Of a stretch of DNA of 6,983 nt, positions 4,249-6,983 are shown one piece after another. The first letter of the stretch is position 1. Each line of letters starts with the position of its first letter. Origin of the DNA: Candidatus Zipacnadia bacterium (GTDB taxonomy: Bacteria; Armatimonadota; Zipacnadia; Zipacnadales; Zipacnadaceae); the NCBI GenBank assembly GCA_029821515.1, contig JALGTD010000199.1:1-6983 (forward strand). Reading direction: 5' to 3'. Below the pieces are notes generated by a model. The model saw nothing but the letters and a program-made list of their open reading frames with translations, searched no databases and was not told where the DNA came from. The translations under genes were made by a program, and so were the position numbers.

Positions 4249-6711
4249 TCAAGATCTTTCGCCGCCCGATGCTGGGGCCTGGTTGGGCCAGGCAGGTCCG
4301 GGAAGCTCGATGACGTGATCCGCATACTTGTCAAATTCCGCTGAACAGGTGAAAAACAATATCTGCCGGTCTTGCGCGAAGCCAGCCAGCAGGTTCATAG
4401 TAGCTGCATATCGGCGCTCATCAAAGTTAACCAGCGGATCGTCCAGCAACAAAGGCGGGCCTTCGTCAGGCCATAGCGCCCTGGTCAGGGCCAGCCGGGC
4501 GGCCAGATACACTTGCTCGCGGGTTGCCCAGCTAAGTTCGTCGGCCCTCGCCTCTTCCCCTTTGTCGGGCGAGACCACCTGCGGAGCAAACTCGTCGACA
4601 GCCAGCCGCACCTGATTATAGCGGCCATTGGTCATCGGTGCAAGTAAATCGGCAAGGTGCGGCTCCACAAGCTCGCGAGTCTGGCTCAGCGTCTCCTCAT
4701 ACGCCTCAGCGATCACCCCTCTCGTCAGCTCATAGACCTCTTCTCTCTGTTGAAGTCGCTGCTGCCTCTGCTGGGCAGCACGGAGCTTCTCCTGAGCACG
4801 AAGCTGGTGTTCGGGGTCGAAATCAGAGTGCTCAATAATGAATCGCGCTTCTCGGCGCTTCTCGGTGAGCGACTGAAATGCTTCCTTGTTGCCCTCAAGG
4901 TCATTGCGGAGTCGCTCAATGTCAAGCGTATCCAGGTCAATGTGAGCCAGTTCGGGCGAGTCCAGTTGCTGCTGGAGAGTGCCCCGATCCAGCTCCAGCG
5001 CGGCGAGGTGTTTCTTCATCTCCTCCAACTGCTGCGAGTCAAGTATCCCCTCACGCCGTTCGTTCTTCCTGTCAATTTCACCCCGTAATTGCTCCCGCTG
5101 CCGGTAGACCTCTAACAGTTCATCCGCACTGGAGAATCGCTCAGCTACCAATTGATCAAGGGCCGCCTGGGCCTCTTCTTGGTCAGTGGTGGCCTGCTGC
5201 TGCGCTTCTTGGGCAGCCTCAATGCTGGCTGCCAGCTTATTCTGGCGGCTGCTCAAGTTGGATAAGAGCCTACTAAGGTCGGCCACGTTTTCAACGCCAA
5301 GCTCTGCCAACAACTCGTGCAACTGCTGATCAGACTGCTGACGCTGGCTACGAGCCTCCTGCAAATCCGACTCGATTTTCTCGCGCCGTACAATCAGCAC
5401 GGCAGCACTTTCCGGACGAGTACCGAACAGCCCTGTCGCTGCCAGAACAATCCCGACCAAAGTCAACAGCAGCCACCACAATGAATACAGCACTCCGCAC
5501 ACCCCACCAGTGAGAGCAAGCAACACGCCCACTGCTACGCGAATCCGGCGGGTATCGCGGCTTGCTAAATCATGCTGGACGCCGCGCAGCTCCTGTTCAA
5601 ATCCATCAATTCTCACCTGGACGGCCCGCTGCTCATCCTGCAAACCCACTGCCCTGTCTATAAGCTCGCGGGGTGACTCTTCACCGACCAGGTCTGTGGC
5701 CTCGGCAGTGAGTTGTTGCTGCTGCACGTCAAACTCATTCAACTGGTTCTGGTGCAACTCAATATCAGCCTTAGACCGGCCAATCCCGGCAACCAGACTC
5801 TTTACTTTCTCGGCCTCTTCTGCTGAGACCTCGGGAAGCGTCTGCACATTATCATTCAACTCTGCAATTTCGCGATTGAGCTGCTCGACGCGCTCGACAT
5901 CCTGGTGCAGCCGCAACCACTCACTTTCCAATCCGGCGAGTCGCTCTTCCAGCTTCCTGCAGCGCTCGATCTTCTCCAGGAGCTGTTCAGTTTGCTCAAT
6001 CTGCGGCTCCAGTTGCTCTAGCTGCGCTTCGGCCTCGCGTAGCTCTTGGCGAGCCTGGCCGATTTTCTGCCCATCCTCTTCCAACTTGCCGATCTCACCC
6101 TCCAGACGAACAATTTCCTCCTGAATCAGATGAAGCAACCCGGGATTCACCGGTGCCGCCCGCTCCAGGCCACGGCGTAACTCGGTGAGCGCCTTGTCGA
6201 GCTGGCCGATGATGTCGGAGACACTGACGCCGGAAGCCGCACCTGATACTGACTGCTGGAGCAGATCGCTCAGCTCCCCACCAGCCTCCAGGGCAGTGAT
6301 CTGCTGCTGGCGAATGGCCGCGGTGCTCTCATAGATATCCTGCGAGCCGGTCCCCACAAGTTGCGCTATCTTATCCCGCACCTTACTGTGTTCGGTCCAC
6401 TCTTCACCGCTATCCAAATCCGCCAGGCATACTTCTTTGTCAGCAAAATCCTTTTCCAGACGCCACCGATGACCGGCGGCGGTGAACTCAAGTGTTATCT
6501 CAAACAGATTCTTCGCGCCCCAGCTTTGCCAGCGACGCACAGCCTGGCTGGTCGTGTCAGCTTTCTGAAAAAGCACAGTGAGCAAGGCGGCCTGCAGGGT
6601 GGATTTGCCGGCTTCGTTGGGGCCACGGATGATGTTAAGACCACTTTCGAACTCAAACTCTCGCTCGCCCAGGCAGCCGAAGTTGCGGGTCTGGAGGCGC
6701 TGGATTATCAA
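4249..6711 (-). CDS. Rad50/SbcC-like AAA ATPase with mid-protein membrane hairpin (YhaN type)
   Basis: The 820-residue protein has an ABC-type ATPase head split between its ends. The Walker A motif GPNEAGKST is at 30-38 after the strand LNIIRG; the signature-like LSWATREQVYLAARLAL is at 726-742; Walker B LLLDDP and D-loop VNFDE are at 754-765. Between them lie Gln/Glu/Leu-rich coiled coils (about 190-385 and 436-680). Between the coil arms, about residues 390-430, are two hydrophobic segments with a short turn, instead of the CxxC zinc hook of Rad50 and SbcC. This is the layout of the YhaN group (COG4717). It probably works with the upstream phosphoesterase as an ATP-driven nuclease on DNA ends, anchored at the membrane. 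The signature has Ala729 where many relatives have Gly. The start is TTG at 6709-6711, chosen because a strong site AAGGAGGTG lies at 6717-6725 with a 5-base gap. TTGA overlaps the upstream stop. Confidence 0.9.
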   Translation of the reverse strand: MIIQRLQTRNFGCLGEREFEFESGLNIIRGPNEAGKSTLQAALLTVLFQKADTTSQAVRRWQSWGAKNLFEITLEFTAAGHRWRLEKDFADKEVCLADLDSGEEWTEHSKVRDKIAQLVGTGSQDIYESTAAIRQQQITALEAGGELSDLLQQSVSGAASGVSVSDIIGQLDKALTELRRGLERAAPVNPGLLHLIQEEIVRLEGEIGKLEEDGQKIGQARQELREAEAQLEQLEPQIEQTEQLLEKIERCRKLEERLAGLESEWLRLHQDVERVEQLNREIAELNDNVQTLPEVSAEEAEKVKSLVAGIGRSKADIELHQNQLNEFDVQQQQLTAEATDLVGEESPRELIDRAVGLQDEQRAVQVRIDGFEQELRGVQHDLASRDTRRIRVAVGVLLALTGGVCGVLYSLWWLLLTLVGIVLAATGLFGTRPESAAVLIVRREKIESDLQEARSQRQQSDQQLHELLAELGVENVADLSRLLSNLSSRQNKLAASIEAAQEAQQQATTDQEEAQAALDQLVAERFSSADELLEVYRQREQLRGEIDRKNERREGILDSQQLEEMKKHLAALELDRGTLQQQLDSPELAHIDLDTLDIERLRNDLEGNKEAFQSLTEKRREARFIIEHSDFDPEHQLRAQEKLRAAQQRQQRLQQREEVYELTRGVIAEAYEETLSQTRELVEPHLADLLAPMTNGRYNQVRLAVDEFAPQVVSPDKGEEARADELSWATREQVYLAARLALTRALWPDEGPPLLLDDPLVNFDERRYAATMNLLAGFAQDRQILFFTCSAEFDKYADHVIELPGPAWPNQAPASGGERS

Positions 6712-6983
6712 CCGAGCACCTCCTTGCCGGCCAGCAGCGCCAGGCCCAGACTACGGGCCTGCTGTATGACGTGGCGCTGCTGGTCAGTCTCGGCGGCCGC
6801 AAAGCGCTCTTTCATCAGCTTGCGAAAGCACCCCGCCACCAGGCCGGAAGGCTCCAGGCCAGTCTCATCCCAGTCGGCATAGCTTTCGTCACTCAGACGG
6901 ATGCGAAAGAACTGCTCTTCGACCCGCTCCAGGATTCTGTCGTGGTCCACCACCATCTGTTCCGGTGCAATGCCCACCAGCCG
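6708..6983 (-). CDS. C-terminal end of a probable SbcD/YhaO-like DNA repair metallophosphoesterase (5' part outside the window)
   Basis: An open frame enters from the right edge and gives 91 residues up to the TGA at 6708-6710. A GTG codon at 6975-6977 lies in the frame, but there is no reason to treat it as a start, since the frame stays open to the edge. None of the catalytic phosphoesterase motifs (DxH, GDxxD, GNHD, GHxH) is in this fragment, so the call rests on context and on the tail. Its end (GCFRKLMKERF, then QARSLGLALLAGKEVL) resembles the helical C-termini of phosphoesterases paired with YhaN/SbcC ATPases. The 4-base TTGA overlap with the ATPase start fits the usual phosphoesterase-then-ATPase order. 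In such pairs the phosphoesterase supplies the Mn-dependent nuclease activity and its C-terminal region contacts the ATPase coiled coil. Another ATPase partner cannot be excluded from this fragment alone. Confidence 0.65.
   Translation of the reverse strand, partial: RLVGIAPEQMVVDHDRILERVEEQFFRIRLSDESYADWDETGLEPSGLVAGCFRKLMKERFAAAETDQQRHVIQQARSLGLALLAGKEVLG
6717..6725 (-). promoter_or_regulatory. Ribosome binding site that fixes the TTG start of the ATPase
   Basis: AAGGAGGTG is a full match to the anti-Shine-Dalgarno pairing sequence and ends five bases before the TTG at 6709-6711. It lies inside the last codons of the upstream gene. The conserved MIIxRLxxxNF start of Rad50-like proteins begins exactly at this TTG, so an ATG start elsewhere is not needed. 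Confidence 0.85.

Noticed and set aside
4059..4334. 91-codon minus-strand frame between the ATPase and the small membrane protein
   Set aside because: It overlaps both neighbours in another frame and has low-similarity, shadow-like content.
5510..6124. Ser/Arg/Cys-rich 204-codon plus-strand frame opposite the ATPase coiled coil
   Set aside because: The Ser-rich content is the antisense image of the Gln/Glu/Leu-rich coiled coil; no domain is visible.
1..6983. CRISPR arrays, tRNA or rRNA genes, insertion sequences and attachment sites
   Set aside because: No repeat-spacer pattern, cloverleaf, transposase frame or terminal repeats were seen; the CCA/TGG-like signals at 3523-3535 belong to the T-box.

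Overview
All protein genes in this window lie on the minus strand, so transcription runs from high to low coordinates. Overlapping stop and start codons, strong GGAGG-type ribosome binding sites, a consensus sigma-A/sigma-70 promoter, moderately high GC and above all a complete T-box riboswitch point to a Gram-positive type bacterium. A Bacillota/Clostridia-like lineage with raised GC is most likely. T-boxes also occur in Actinobacteria, Chloroflexi and some Deltaproteobacteria, so the assignment is an inference and no species is claimed.

Right part (6983 to 3812): the 3' end of a gene that looks like the C-terminal region of an SbcD/YhaO-like metallophosphoesterase runs by a 4-base overlap into an 820-residue Rad50/SbcC-like ATPase of the YhaN type, which starts at TTG. 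The ATPase has a Walker A at its N-terminus, a Walker B at its C-terminus, long coiled coils, and a transmembrane hairpin where Rad50 has its zinc hook. After 173 bases comes an 87-residue single-pass membrane protein with an acidic Pro/Glu/Gly-rich tail. Together they suggest a membrane-associated nuclease/ATPase module for DNA ends.

Middle (3811 to 3453): a promoter (TTGACA, 18 bases, TATACT) drives a leader of about 250 bases with all the main T-box elements: Stem I with an AGTA motif, a probable GTC (valine) specifier codon, Stem III, the GGGTGGTACCGCG T-box, and an intrinsic terminator followed by a T-rich run.

Left part (3452 to 1): the T-box precedes a tight four-gene run: ilvD (dihydroxy-acid dehydratase, valine/isoleucine synthesis), a RuBisCO-like protein (26 bases after ilvD), a one-domain cupin like the C-terminal domain of mannose-6-phosphate isomerases (4-base overlap), and the start of a mannitol-1-phosphate 5-dehydrogenase-like oxidoreductase (11-base overlap, running off the window). 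The RuBisCO-like protein keeps the metal-binding KDDE motif and the first active-site lysine but lacks other RuBisCO catalytic residues, so it is not expected to fix CO2.

The most interesting point is the linkage. A RuBisCO-like protein, a sugar-phosphate-type cupin and a polyol-phosphate-type dehydrogenase appear to be read from a valine-starvation-controlled transcript behind ilvD. The last three look like an uncharacterised phosphosugar or sugar-acid pathway.
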